DNA of 64,000 nt from CAKZML01 sp963823435. Its GTDB lineage: Bacteria; Pseudomonadota; Gammaproteobacteria; Steroidobacterales; BM003. The translations under genes and the position numbers were made by a program. Location: positions 62,001 to 126,000 of the forward strand of contig CAWGLN010000009.1 in the NCBI GenBank assembly GCA_963823435.1, written 5' to 3'. A model generated the notes under the pieces. The model saw only the letters and a list, made by a program, of their open reading frames with translations, did not search any database and had not been told where the DNA came from. The stretch's first letter is position 1; the number at the start of each line of letters is the position of its first letter. Below, one piece after another: positions 55,514-64,000 of the stretch.

Positions 55514-57250
55514 ATGATGTCAGAGAGCAGAGAGATCCTGGCGCAGCAATGCGCCAGGATAATGTTCGATACGTTCCGGGAATACAATCGGGACTTCGTG
55601 ACCGTATCCCGACGCGCCAGGGATCGCTTTATCAAGCGCCAATGGCACGAGGCACAGGCCGACACGGTAGAACGTATCGAACTGTACGACACCTCGGTGC
55701 AACGCGCGCAAGACAAGCTGGAAAACCTGCTGGGCGACCAGTCGCGGGAAATTGAGCTGTGGTCACGAGTCAAGGCTCTGCACACGGAAATGATCGCCAG
55801 CCTGGTCGACTCTGAATTCAACAAGACGTTCTTCAGCTCCGTCACACGTCGGATCTTCAAAACCATAGGCGTTGATCCCAGGGTGGAATACCTCGCCCTG
55901 GACATCACACCGCTGAAGAACATATCCAAACCGGTGCCCACCTATCGTCTGCAACATCGGGGTTCAACCCGCTGGCTGCTTGACGACCTGCTGAGCAAAT
56001 ACAATTTTGGCATGCGCTACCGGAATGTCGATTCCACCATACGTTACGTTGCCAAGGAGGTTGATGCCTACTGGGAATTGCATCATGGCAGCGAAAAGAT
56101 TCGCTCGATTGAAGTGATACAGGCAGTGTTCTACCAGGGACCGCGAGCCTTTATTGTAGGACGCATCGATTCGAAGGGCGGTACCAGCCCGTTTGTCCTC
56201 GCACTGAAGAATTCCGACGAGGGCATCCTTGTGGATGCCGTTTTATTGTCCGTAGAAGAGGCAAGCATCCTGTTCAGCTATACCCGCTGGTACTTCCATG
56301 TGGATCTGGAGACCGTGGGGGACGCCATTGTCTTTCTGCGCTCGATACTGCCGAACAAGCGCATAAGCGAGCTTTACACCGTCATGGGGAGAGCCAAGCA
56401 GGGCAAGACCGAGCGTTATCGCAATCTGGTGCAGCACCTGGGTTGCTCGCAGGACAAGTTCATCGTGGCGCCCGGCGAAAAAGGCATGGTGATGGCAGTT
56501 TTTCTGCTGCCATCTTTCGATATCGTATTCAAGGTCATTCGCGACAAGTTCGCACCGCCCAAGACCATGAGTCGACGAGAGGTGGAGCAGAAGTACTCAC
56601 TGGTGTTCAAACATGATCGTGCCGGACGACTGGTGGACGCGCAGGAATTCCGCCGCCTGGAATTTCCGGTGAATCGTTTTGACCAGACGGTGCTGGACGA
56701 GTTGCTCAAGGAGTGCGGTGAAACCTGTCAAGTAGAAGGCGATGACCTGATCCTCGAGCACTGCTACGTGGAACGTCGGATGATCCCGTTGAACCTGTAC
56801 CTCAAGGATGCTGAACCGGAAGCCAGGAAACGGGCAATAGTCGATTATGGTCAGGCTATACGTGACCTTGCTGCCTCCAACATTTTTCCGGGCGACTTGT
56901 TGTTAAAGAATTTTGGCGTTACCCGCCACGGGCGCGTAATTTTTTATGATTACGATGAACTCTGCCTGGTCACCGAGTGCCGATTCAGGGATTTGCCCAA
57001 GGCCACTTCTTACGAGGATGAAATGCGCGCAGACGCCTGGTTCTACGTTGGGGATGACGACGTATTTCCGGAACAGTTCATAAATTTCCTGGGTATGGAC
57101 AGGCAGTCCAGGGAGATCTTCCTTGATTATCACCACGACCTGCTGACCGCCGACTACTGGCGCAACATTCAGACTCGCCTGAAGGCCGGTGAAATGCTGG
57201 AAGTTGTTCCTTATTACCGCAAACCCACTACCAGCATGGCTGCCGTCTGA
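55514..57250 (+). CDS. aceK: isocitrate dehydrogenase kinase/phosphatase
   Basis: Bifunctional enzyme that phosphorylates and dephosphorylates Icd, switching carbon between TCA cycle and glyoxylate shunt. The 578 residues match the family. Kinase-fold elements: VAPGEKGMVMAVFLLPSFDI VFKVIRDKFAPPK (ATP loop and Lys), HCYVERRMIPLNLYL, IFPGDLLLKNFGVTRHGRVI FYDYDELC (catalytic and metal Asp). It is placed directly behind icd, its substrate, instead of behind aceBA. No aceA or aceB is in the window. Confidence 0.97.
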   Translation: MMSESREILAQQCARIMFDTFREYNRDFVTVSRRARDRFIKRQWHEAQADTVERIELYDTSVQRAQDKLENLLGDQSREIELWSRVKALHTEMIASLVDSEFNKTFFSSVTRRIFKTIGVDPRVEYLALDITPLKNISKPVPTYRLQHRGSTRWLLDDLLSKYNFGMRYRNVDSTIRYVAKEVDAYWELHHGSEKIRSIEVIQAVFYQGPRAFIVGRIDSKGGTSPFVLALKNSDEGILVDAVLLSVEEASILFSYTRWYFHVDLETVGDAIVFLRSILPNKRISELYTVMGRAKQGKTERYRNLVQHLGCSQDKFIVAPGEKGMVMAVFLLPSFDIVFKVIRDKFAPPKTMSRREVEQKYSLVFKHDRAGRLVDAQEFRRLEFPVNRFDQTVLDELLKECGETCQVEGDDLILEHCYVERRMIPLNLYLKDAEPEARKRAIVDYGQAIRDLAASNIFPGDLLLKNFGVTRHGRVIFYDYDELCLVTECRFRDLPKATSYEDEMRADAWFYVGDDDVFPEQFINFLGMDRQSREIFLDYHHDLLTADYWRNIQTRLKAGEMLEVVPYYRKPTTSMAAV

Positions 57251-57294
57251 GGGTATTGGGAACTACACAGGGTGCTGCAAAAACAGTATCCAAA

Positions 57295-57322
57295 AAAAAG
57301 GCGGCCAGTTGGCCGCCTTTTT
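57295..57322. terminator. bidirectional terminator between aceK and cytochrome c4
   Basis: AAAAAGGCGGCC (57295-57306), loop AGTT, GGCCGCCTTTTT (57311-57322): a perfect stem with A and T tracts on the two sides, serving the convergent aceK and cytochrome genes. Confidence 0.92.
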
Positions 57323-57342
57323 CATGTGCTTTCAACCACCGA

Positions 57343-57969
57343 TTATTTCAGTGTATTGATATACGCCACCACATTGTTAATAGCCGCTTCGTCAGCCAGC
57401 AAATTGGCCATCGGCGCCATCTGCTTGCCAAACACATCATCGGCATGGGCTCCGCGTATGCCGGCCTTGAAATTCTTTAGCTGGGTAACCAGGTAGAAAT
57501 CAGCCTGCCCGGCCAGACTCGGGCCGTTCATGGCCACCACACCCTTGCCATCAGCACCATGACAGGCCATACAGGCCATATACAGTCCCTTGCCAACACC
57601 CGCATCACCTTTGACGGTGACCGGCGATGCGACAACCGGCAGGCTTTCAATATAGGCGGTCACATTGGCCACGGCGGTATCATCGGCCAAAATCTTGGCC
57701 ATACCTGCCATCTGCATGCCCAGCATGTCCCTGGAGTCACTGCCCCGCACACCCTTCTTGAAATTGTTCAGCTGACGCGCCACATAGGCTTCTCCCTGGC
57801 CGGTCAGCCTGGGGGCATTCATAGCCTTGTTGCCTTCGCCCTGGGCGCCATGACAGGCGGCACAGGTACCATACAAGGCCTTTCCAGCTGCGGCGTCACC
57901 TGCTGCGAACACAGGGGCGATGCCTCCAGCCATTCCTGTCAACAATGCTGCAATAAGATACTTTTTCAT
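57343..57969 (-). CDS. diheme cytochrome c4
   Basis: Periplasmic electron carrier, 208 residues. Signal peptide MKKYLIAALLTGMAGGIAPV (cleavage near VFA|AG). Two similar cytochrome domains each bind one heme: CAACH with LTGQGEAYVARQLNNFKKGV RGSD and CMACH with LAGQADFYLVTQLKNFKAGI RGAH. Met ligands lie in MLGMQMAGMA and VFGKQMAPMA. The duplicated layout is typical of c4, which passes electrons to terminal oxidases. Confidence 0.95.
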   Translation of the reverse strand: MKKYLIAALLTGMAGGIAPVFAAGDAAAGKALYGTCAACHGAQGEGNKAMNAPRLTGQGEAYVARQLNNFKKGVRGSDSRDMLGMQMAGMAKILADDTAVANVTAYIESLPVVASPVTVKGDAGVGKGLYMACMACHGADGKGVVAMNGPSLAGQADFYLVTQLKNFKAGIRGAHADDVFGKQMAPMANLLADEAAINNVVAYINTLK

Positions 57970-58149
57970 GGCTTACCTCAAATATTCCGTCGGTGTCGGC
58001 TCCAAACCACAGCATTGTATCGTCATCCCCCGTCGGCCGACAGGGGCAGACGGGGATTTACAATCACTGTGTGCGGTACCCGTACGCCCAAGGTCGCCCT
58101 GGCCGACCTCTCGGGCTTCAGACAAACTATCCTAAAACCATGAAGTTAA

Positions 58150-58177
58150 CCCGGCCAACCCGCTCGGGTTGGCCGGG
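58150..58177. other. perfect 13-bp hairpin downstream of the OmpA-like gene
   Basis: CCCGGCCAACCCG (58150-58162) and CGGGTTGGCCGGG (58165-58177) with a two-base centre. No T run follows on either strand. It lies 32 bp past the OmpA-like stop, so it may protect the mRNA end or act as an atypical terminator. Confidence 0.5.
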
Positions 58178-58208
58178 CGCGGACACCCATCCCGATAGTA
58201 CGCCCGGT

Positions 58209-58943
58209 CTATTGATCACCGCTGCGGGCGGACATGGCCGAAGATGGCGCCACCAGCCTGACACGCACTTTGCGCTCCATGGCATAGCCATCCACGTCGC
58301 CCTCCATTGCCCTGGATTCACTTTCACCCCAGGCTGCAATCTGGATGCGCTGTGGATCCAGCCCTGCCTGTTCCAGCACTTGCCGAACCGATGCCACCCT
58401 TGCCTCTGACAACTGCTGGTTGAAATCAACTTCGCCCCGCTGGTCGGCAAATCCATCCAGACGCAACTGCAATTCCGGGTGAGCTACCAACAAGCCGCCG
58501 AGCTGACGCAGGCGAGGCAGCTCTTCCTCACTCACCTCACTCTCGCCGGTACGAAACAACAGATCGAAGCTCACACTGTCGGCCACTTGCTCGCCGGGGA
58601 CCTGTCTGGCCAGCTGAGCTCTCGTGGCAGCGACCGTGGTCTGAGCATCGGCCAGGGACTGGCGCAACTGCAGGGTCTCCGCTCGAAATTCCCCGGTCTC
58701 GTACTCCAGCGCCTGCACCTGCCCGGCCAGTTCATCCCTTTGGCCGGCTCGCGAATATATGTCCACCAGTGTTGCTCCCAGCATGGCCCCAAACATGGCC
58801 CCTGCCGGACCTGCAAAGGAACCTGCCACCAATCCCACACCCAGGCCTATCTTTTCGCCGCGCCCGAGTTCGCGTTCCTCAGCCTGTGCTCCTGATGCCA
58901 TGAATGAGGCCAATATGACCACCGCAATTATCGTCTTTCGCAT
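58209..58943 (-). CDS. OmpA-family envelope protein with glycine-zipper segment
   Basis: Signal peptide MRKTIIAVVILASFMASGAQ (cleavage near AQA|EE), a glycine-rich hydrophobic segment (GLGVGLVAGSFAGPAGAMFG AMLGATL), a coiled-coil (DELAGQVQALEYETGEFRAE) and a C-terminal OmpA peptidoglycan-binding domain (LRLDGFADQRGEVDFNQQLS EARVASVRQVL). The layout resembles the sortase-associated OmpA-like protein PdsO, but no sortase gene is present in the window, so only the general family is assigned. Confidence 0.85.
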   Translation of the reverse strand: MRKTIIAVVILASFMASGAQAEERELGRGEKIGLGVGLVAGSFAGPAGAMFGAMLGATLVDIYSRAGQRDELAGQVQALEYETGEFRAETLQLRQSLADAQTTVAATRAQLARQVPGEQVADSVSFDLLFRTGESEVSEEELPRLRQLGGLLVAHPELQLRLDGFADQRGEVDFNQQLSEARVASVRQVLEQAGLDPQRIQIAAWGESESRAMEGDVDGYAMERKVRVRLVAPSSAMSARSGDQ

Positions 58944-59134
58944 GTCCTGATCTCCCTGGTTTCGCCCACATCGGGCATGGGTCTATTGCACATGGCATCG
59001 GAGTCAGGAAGCTGGCAAAAAGTGTGCGATCCGGGGCGAATTATGACGATATATGGCACGCTGGATTACCGTGCCAACGTCCGTGTTCTTTGCTAACCTG
59101 TTTGCGGACATTGTCCCGCTGGAGTGTGAACGCC

Positions 59135-60401
59135 ATGGAGGCTCACGAGTTTTTCCTGCAGCTGGCGCTGATTCTGATCGCCGCCAGAATCCTGGCCGAG
59201 GTCGCCAGCCGACTCGGGGTCCCTACCGTGATTGGCGAATTGCTGGCAGGAGTCATGCTGGGTCCCAGCCTGCTGGGTTGGTTGCACGTCACCGAGCCGC
59301 TGCACCTCATGGCAGAAATAGGCATTATCCTGTTGCTTGTTCAAAGTCGGGCTGGAAACTGACTTCGACCGCCTGGCAGGCGCCGGGCGCAATGCCGTCA
59401 TGGTCGCCCTGGTGGGATTTATCGTGCCCTTCGTACTGGGCTTCGCGACGGCGCGCTACCTTTTCGGATTCGGAAACATGGTGGCCCTGATGATGGGAGG
59501 AACCTTAACGGCCACCAGCATCGGCGTTACCGTGAGAATCCTGCAGGACGTCGGACGGCAAAACAGCAAGGAAGGCCAGGTTATCCTGGGTGCCGCGGTA
59601 CTGGATGACGTCCTCGGCGTAATCCTGCTTGCTACCCTGTATCAAATCTCCATGGATGGAAAAATCAGTCTGCTTGCGCTGGCGCGCATCATCGCCTTTG
59701 TCGGCATGTTTTTCCTGGTGGCCCCTTTGCTGGCCCGCATGCTGTCCTCGGTCATCCAGAAAGTGCTCGGGAAAAGCACCATGCCGGGGCTGATACCCAG
59801 CGCGATTATCGCCCTGGTGTTGTTGTTCGCCTCGCTGGCCCACCTGCTGGGTGCACCGGAATTACTGGGCGGATTCGCTGCCGGCATCGCCCTGTCCCGG
59901 CGTTTCTTCCTGCCATTTGGCATTTCACTGGCTCACCACACGGCGTTCGCCGAGCGCATAGACGTCCAGACCACTCCCATCATTCAACTTTTCACCCCAA
60001 TATTCTTCGTGGTTGTTGGCTTGTCGCTGGACCTGCGTCAGGTGGACTGGGGTTCCGCCTTTATCTGGATTTTTTCTCTCACGACGGTGGCCGTCGCTAT
60101 CCTCGGGAAACTCGCGGGAGGTCAGGCCATGCCCGACCGTCACCCGATCTTCAAGTTGGCAGTGGGCATATCGATGGTGCCTCGAGGCGAAGTCGGTCTG
60201 ATTTTCGCCGAACTGGGACGCGCTGCCGGGGTGTTCGGCCCCCAGGTCTACGCGGGTCTGGTAATCGTCATCGCCTATACCACCTTGCTGGCGCCCTTCT
60301 GGATCAAGTTATTCTACCGAAGGTATGGCCACCACCCCAGCCTCCTTGCGAGCCGGGAGGCGCCTACCGAAGCAGAGGACCAGGGCTTCCACCCCGGATA
60401 G
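59135..60401 (+). CDS. CPA2-family cation:proton antiporter (one frame break)
   Basis: Kef/NapA-like sodium or potassium/proton exchanger with about 12 helices. ATG 59135 (GGAG upstream) gives MEAHEFFLQLALILIAARIL, then GVPTVIGELLAGVMLGPSLL and LMAEIGIILLL. The frame shifts by one near 59335-59345, and FKVGLETDFDRLAGAGRNAV follows. AAVLDDVLGVILLATLYQIS carries the conserved ion-binding aspartates. The chain ends after MVPRGEVGLIFAELGRAAGV. No KTN nucleotide-binding domain follows, so it is not a full Kef channel. Confidence 0.9.
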
Positions 60402-60501
60402 AGGCAAATCAACCAAGCCGGAATCTACGCCTGCGCTTTCAAAACCGGGCATTTTGGTTTTTAATGTTCACCGGGCAGGAAACTGGACGGGGTTGGCAAA
60501 G

Positions 60502-60690
60502 ATGGAATATGGTGGTTTATTTGGTTTGCTGGTGTTGGCCGGAGACATCTGGGCCATCATCAATATCCTCCAGAGTAACGGCACCAACGGCAGCAAGGTC
60601 ATGTGGATTATCCTGGTCGTCCTGCTACCCGTTCTGGGTCTGATAATCTGGTTCCTGGCGGGACCGCGGAATCGGACGCGCCAGGTCTGA
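60502..60690 (+). CDS. small PLDc_N-domain membrane protein
   Basis: Sixty-two residues forming two membrane helices: GGLFGLLVLAGDIWAIINIL and VMWIILVVLLPVLGLIIWFL, with the terminal AGPRNRTRQ. This is the stand-alone form of the phospholipase-D nuclease N-terminal domain, a membrane hairpin without catalytic residues. An SD-like GG stretch precedes ATG 60502. It is close behind the antiporter and overlaps nothing. Confidence 0.8.
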   Translation: MEYGGLFGLLVLAGDIWAIINILQSNGTNGSKVMWIILVVLLPVLGLIIWFLAGPRNRTRQV

Positions 60691-60701
60691 TCGCTCTGAC
60701 A

Positions 60702-61247
60702 GTGGCATCCCCTGTATCATCTGTTTTTGGCTTCCTGCTGGTCGTCCTGCTGGTGTTTGCTGATTCTGCCCGCGCCGAATCCGTGCACAGCGGGTCAGCG
60801 CCGGATGCAAGACAACTGAGCCTGCAACACACCCACACCGGTAAATCGCTAACGGTCACCTATTACCGCAACGGGCAATACCAGGCACGGGCGCTGGCGC
60901 AACTGGATGAATTCCTCGCTGACTTTCGTACCGGCGAAATTGCACCCATGGACCCCGGCGTCTACGACATCCTGTACCGCCTGCACAAGCAGGCGGGTAG
61001 TCACGCACCTTTCCAGATCATCTCTGCCTATCGTTCGCCGGCCACCAACGAAATGTTGCGCAAACCGGGATCCGGGGTTGCCCAGAAAAGCCAGCATCTT
61101 CTGGGAAAAGCCATGGACGTCCGCCTGGCCGATGTCAACAGCGCACAACTCTACGAGATCGCACTATCCATGCAGGCCGGGGGCATTGGTTACTATCGTG
61201 AATCTGATTTTATTCACGTCGACACCGGCAGGGTCCGGCACTGGTAG
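60702..61247 (+). CDS. DUF882/YcbK-like M15-family murein endopeptidase
   Basis: Exported zinc peptidase related to E. coli MepK/YcbK, which cleaves peptidoglycan cross-links. An N-terminal hydrophobic signal (SSVFGFLLVVLLVFADSARA) precedes the domain: LSLQHTHTGKSLTVTYYRNG, VYDILYRLHKQAG, IISAYRSPATNEMLR, then the metal ligands in SQHLLGKAMDVRLADV (His, Asp) and FIHVDTGRVRHW (HxD). Start GTG 60702 is tentative: it is the nearest start before the signal and no good SD is seen; the frame is open further upstream. Confidence 0.88.
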   Translation: MASPVSSVFGFLLVVLLVFADSARAESVHSGSAPDARQLSLQHTHTGKSLTVTYYRNGQYQARALAQLDEFLADFRTGEIAPMDPGVYDILYRLHKQAGSHAPFQIISAYRSPATNEMLRKPGSGVAQKSQHLLGKAMDVRLADVNSAQLYEIALSMQAGGIGYYRESDFIHVDTGRVRHW

Positions 61248-61338
61248 GACCGCCGGCCAAACCCGACAAACCTGCCCTTCCTGATATTCCGACACCTGCG
61301 GCGTCTGCCGGGAAAGACCTCGCCTTGAGCAAGCCCGC

Positions 61339-62478
61339 CTACGCTTCGTTCAACAATTGTCGGCTAATGATAATTTTCTGTACGTCGGAAGTGCCTTCAT
61401 ATATCTGGGCCGCCCTTACGTCCCGGTATATTTTCTCTACCGGAAATTCCTTCGAATAGCCGTAACCGCCAAAAATCTGCATGGAAGCCGAACAGATTCT
61501 TTCCGCGGCTTCGGAAGCAAACAGTTTGGCCATGCATGCCTGCTTCAGACAGGGCAGGCCGGCCTCCCGCATTTCCGCGGCATTCAGCACCAGCATGGTG
61601 GCTGCCTCCAACTCGGTGGCCATGTCCGCCAGGCGGAATGAGATCGCCTGGTGATCGACCAGCGCACGCCCAAAGGCGGTACGCTCACGCGCGTAGACCA
61701 GCGCGTGCCTGAGTGCGGACCTGGCCATACCCACACACTGCGCGGCGATACCTATTCGGCCGGGCTCCAGGTTTGCCAGTGCGATACGATAGCCCTGCCC
61801 TTCTTCTCCGATACGGTGATCTTCAGACACGTACGCCTTGTCAAAACTCAGCTGCACGGTATCCGACGCTTCCTGACCCATCTTGTGTTCGATACCGCTG
61901 ACACGCATGCCCTCGGTCCCGGCGGGAACCAGGAATGCCGACATGCCTTTCTTGCCGGCCGCCGGATCGGTAACCGCAAACACGATGACGGCACCGGCGA
62001 TTTTTCCGGAGGTAATGAACTGCTTGGTACCGCTGATTTCGTAACCACCCGGCACAGACTTTGCTCTCGCCTGCAAGCTGGAAGCATCGGAACCTGCCTG
62101 TGGCTCGGTCAAGGCAAAAGCGCCAATCATTTCCCCCGCCGCCAGGGGCTTGAGGTATTTCTCTTTCAGCATGTCGCTGGCCGCGTTCTGGAGGATGGCG
62201 CAAACCGGGGCGTTATTCACACTCATGATGGTAGACACTGCGCCGTCGCCGGCGGCAATTTCCGTCAAGGCCAGGGCATAGGACACGTAATCCAGACCCG
62301 CCCCGTTCCACTGTTCAGAGACAGTCATACCCATGAAACCCAGTTCGCCCATTTCGTGCAGAACCTGGATATCCACCTCACCTTTGGCTTCCCATGCCCG
62401 GGAATTTGGAGCAAGACGTTCCTCGGCAAATCGCGCCGCCGCTTCACGAATCATTTCCTGTTGTTCGTTTAGAATCAT
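61339..62478 (-). CDS. acyl-CoA dehydrogenase
   Basis: FAD enzyme of fatty-acid or branched-chain acyl-CoA oxidation, 379 residues. Motifs: GAFALTEPQAGSDASSLQAR (FAD/substrate signature 1), GTKQFITSGKIAGAVIVFAV, AFGRALVDHQAISFRLADMA, QIFGGYGYSKEFPVEKIYRD (signature 2) and the catalytic Glu in AQIYEGTSDVQKIIISRQLL. The length and Glu position fit the short/branched-chain type. Chain-length specificity cannot be assigned. Confidence 0.93.
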   Translation of the reverse strand: MILNEQQEMIREAAARFAEERLAPNSRAWEAKGEVDIQVLHEMGELGFMGMTVSEQWNGAGLDYVSYALALTEIAAGDGAVSTIMSVNNAPVCAILQNAASDMLKEKYLKPLAAGEMIGAFALTEPQAGSDASSLQARAKSVPGGYEISGTKQFITSGKIAGAVIVFAVTDPAAGKKGMSAFLVPAGTEGMRVSGIEHKMGQEASDTVQLSFDKAYVSEDHRIGEEGQGYRIALANLEPGRIGIAAQCVGMARSALRHALVYARERTAFGRALVDHQAISFRLADMATELEAATMLVLNAAEMREAGLPCLKQACMAKLFASEAAERICSASMQIFGGYGYSKEFPVEKIYRDVRAAQIYEGTSDVQKIIISRQLLNEA

Positions 62479-62637
62479 GGATTACTCCGCTGGTCCGCCC
62501 ATCGCGGGCAGGAAACACACTGTGGCGCGCATGACGCCGATACCGCAGGCAATTCTACTGTGATTTGAAGACGGATGGTTGCCGCAACGGCCCGGCCCAG
62601 GGCACACGCATCCGGGTTGGCACCAGCGGCGGCGTTA

Positions 62638-64000
62638 TTACAGGCCCTCCATCACCCTGGCCGTGTCGGGTGGGCCGTAGCGCCAGCGGGACCATATAAA
62701 CAGGACCAGACCCAGCAAAGCCCAGCCTCCTACGATCGCCCACTCGTAAGGCCACACCAGGCCTGCAGGACTACCAGGCAAATAGAGCCAGCCAATGCCC
62801 AGGGACAGTAGCAAGGCCAACCAGCCCACCCAGTTCCCCGCCGCCACCCGGTAAGGCCGTGGCATGCCCGGCTCTCTCCGGCGTAGTATCAAAAATGATA
62901 TCACTACCATGATATAGGCGATCACAATGCCCAGGCCGCCGGCATTGGCCACCCAGACCAGCATGGGCCGGCCAAACAGGGGCGCGACCATGGAGGTCAG
63001 GCCAATAGCGATAATTGCCCTGTGGGGAGTGCCATAGCGGGGGTGTAGCACACCCAGCCAGGCAGGCAGCATGCCGCAGTGGGCCATGGCATACACGGCT
63101 CGACTGGCCCCAAGTAAAAAAGCGTTCCAGCTGGTAAGGATACCGGCAATACCCGCGACAATAACCAGGCGGCCCATCCAGGGAGTATTCCAACCCTGAG
63201 TGGCAGCATCCGCAGTGGCCAGACTTGTCGCGGCGAGCTGCGATGGCGAGAGGCTCATGCCCACCGCCACGATAATCAGTACATACCAGGCCATTGCCAC
63301 CACCACCGACAGCATCAGCGCCTTGCCGATAAGCGGTCTGGGTAAGTCAATTTCCGCGGCAGCCTGCGGGATAACGTCAAAGCCGACGAACATGAACGGC
63401 ACAATAATCATGATGCCGGAAATGGCCGAGATGGAGATGGCCGGTCCCTGCATGAAGTTGGCCACACTGCCCTGGGTCAGCGCCCCAAGCAACACCATCA
63501 CTCCCGCCATCAGCAAACCGATTACGACGATCAACTGCAGTGAGGCGGCGGTACGCACCCCGCGTACATTTATCCACATCATCAGCATGGCGCCCAGCAT
63601 GCCAATGACCGCCCAGCTTGCGTAAACGTCCCAACCCGCAACAGTCCACAAGTAACCAAGGTTAAATCCGGGCGCCAGGCTTATCGCCACCGTGGGCAGG
63701 GCCACCGCCTCGAAGGCCACAACCGCCACATACCCCATCAGGATGCCCCAGGTACAGACAAAGGAAGCCCCTGCACCCATGGCCCGGTAACTGTAGACAT
63801 GCTCACCGCCAACCTGGGGCATGGCGGCAGCAAGCTCGGCATAGGTCAGCCCAATCAAAATCACCGCTACCCCGCCAATCAGGAATGCCACGGCAGACCC
63901 GGGGGCGCCTGCCTGGATAATCCATGTGCCGGTCAGGGCAACCCAACTCCATCCAATCATGGCGCCAAATGACAATGCCAATACGTCACGCAGATTTAAA
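62638..64000 (-). CDS. APC-family amino-acid/polyamine permease (N-terminus beyond the window edge)
   Basis: Membrane transporter with about 12 helices. The frame continues past the right edge (LNLRDVLALSFGAMIGWSWV), so the TTG at 63981 is not the start. Motifs: FGAMIGWSWVALTGTWIIQA (helix 1, substrate backbone-binding GAMIG), GLTYAELAAAMPQVGGEHVY, PFMFVGFDVIPQAAAEIDLP (helix 6) and a C-terminal ILRRREPGMPRPYRVAAGNW. Substrate unknown. The last gene before it, acyl-CoA dehydrogenase, is co-directional 160 bp downstream. Confidence 0.9.
   Translation of the reverse strand, partial: LNLRDVLALSFGAMIGWSWVALTGTWIIQAGAPGSAVAFLIGGVAVILIGLTYAELAAAMPQVGGEHVYSYRAMGAGASFVCTWGILMGYVAVVAFEAVALPTVAISLAPGFNLGYLWTVAGWDVYASWAVIGMLGAMLMMWINVRGVRTAASLQLIVVIGLLMAGVMVLLGALTQGSVANFMQGPAISISAISGIMIIVPFMFVGFDVIPQAAAEIDLPRPLIGKALMLSVVVAMAWYVLIIVAVGMSLSPSQLAATSLATADAATQGWNTPWMGRLVIVAGIAGILTSWNAFLLGASRAVYAMAHCGMLPAWLGVLHPRYGTPHRAIIAIGLTSMVAPLFGRPMLVWVANAGGLGIVIAYIMVVISFLILRRREPGMPRPYRVAAGNWVGWLALLLSLGIGWLYLPGSPAGLVWPYEWAIVGGWALLGLVLFIWSRWRYGPPDTARVMEGL

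Noticed and set aside
1..64000. CRISPR arrays, insertion sequences with transposase, prophage or integrase genes, rRNA genes
   Set aside because: Looked for on both strands and none seen; the only repeat family is the 160-bp element.

Overview
The window reads as chromosomal DNA of a moderately GC-rich gammaproteobacterium. It carries a Pseudomonas-type minor-pilin cluster, murJ-ribF-ileS-lspA, a UUG-initiated rpsT, obgE-rpmA-rplU-ispB, icd with aceK, a TonB-dependent receptor and Omp85-type outer-membrane proteins. The gene order of the left 25 kb is that of the Pseudomonas pil/isp/ile block, but a complete his operon sits between murJ and rpsT, and fkpB, ispH and proB are absent from their usual places. 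I cannot place the organism more precisely.

Layout. 1-8 kb: a cut-off Fur-family regulator, then a forward type IV pilus operon (two FimT/GspH pseudopilins, pilV, pilW, pilX, a small exported protein, pilY1, pilE). 8-14 kb: reverse murJ-ribF-ileS-lspA. 14-21.5 kb: reverse his operon led by a TrpR/YerC-like repressor gene whose promoter -10 lies inside a perfect palindrome; order is repressor-hisG-D-C-B-H-A-F-IE. 21.6-25.5 kb: rpsT, obgE, rpmA, rplU, ispB and a proline tRNA, with two copies of a 160-bp inverted-repeat element. 25.7-30 kb: an unknown exported protein, a possibly exported SAM methyltransferase and a divergent membrane-anchored FAD oxidase, all frame-disrupted. 30-41 kb: a pentameric ligand-gated ion channel, a Sel1 protein, a YbaK-type deacylase, the third repeat copy, a ThDP enzyme, a CBS protein, a haloalkane dehalogenase, the frmA-fghA formaldehyde operon, pyrophosphatase, NhaA and MscS. 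41.8-44.4 kb: LemA with an M48 peptidase. 44.4-49.5 kb: an EexN-like lipoprotein and a 1381-residue membrane NTPase/WD40 protein with an embedded proprotein-convertase P-domain. 49.5-64 kb: a PlpD-type patatin, TonB receptor, icd-aceK, cytochrome c4, an OmpA-like protein, a CPA2 antiporter, an M15-like peptidase, an acyl-CoA dehydrogenase and a cut-off APC permease.

Two general points. First, about 28 reading-frame breaks, nearly all equivalent to one extra base, interrupt otherwise well-conserved genes, including essential ones (ileS, murJ). They cluster in the first 30 kb, and I read them as sequencing or assembly errors, so spans are given for the reconstructed genes. Second, the most unusual content is the NTPase-TM-P-domain-WD40 protein, the three-copy inverted-repeat element that brackets rplU-rpmA, the self-contained his repressor/operator, and the ion channel.
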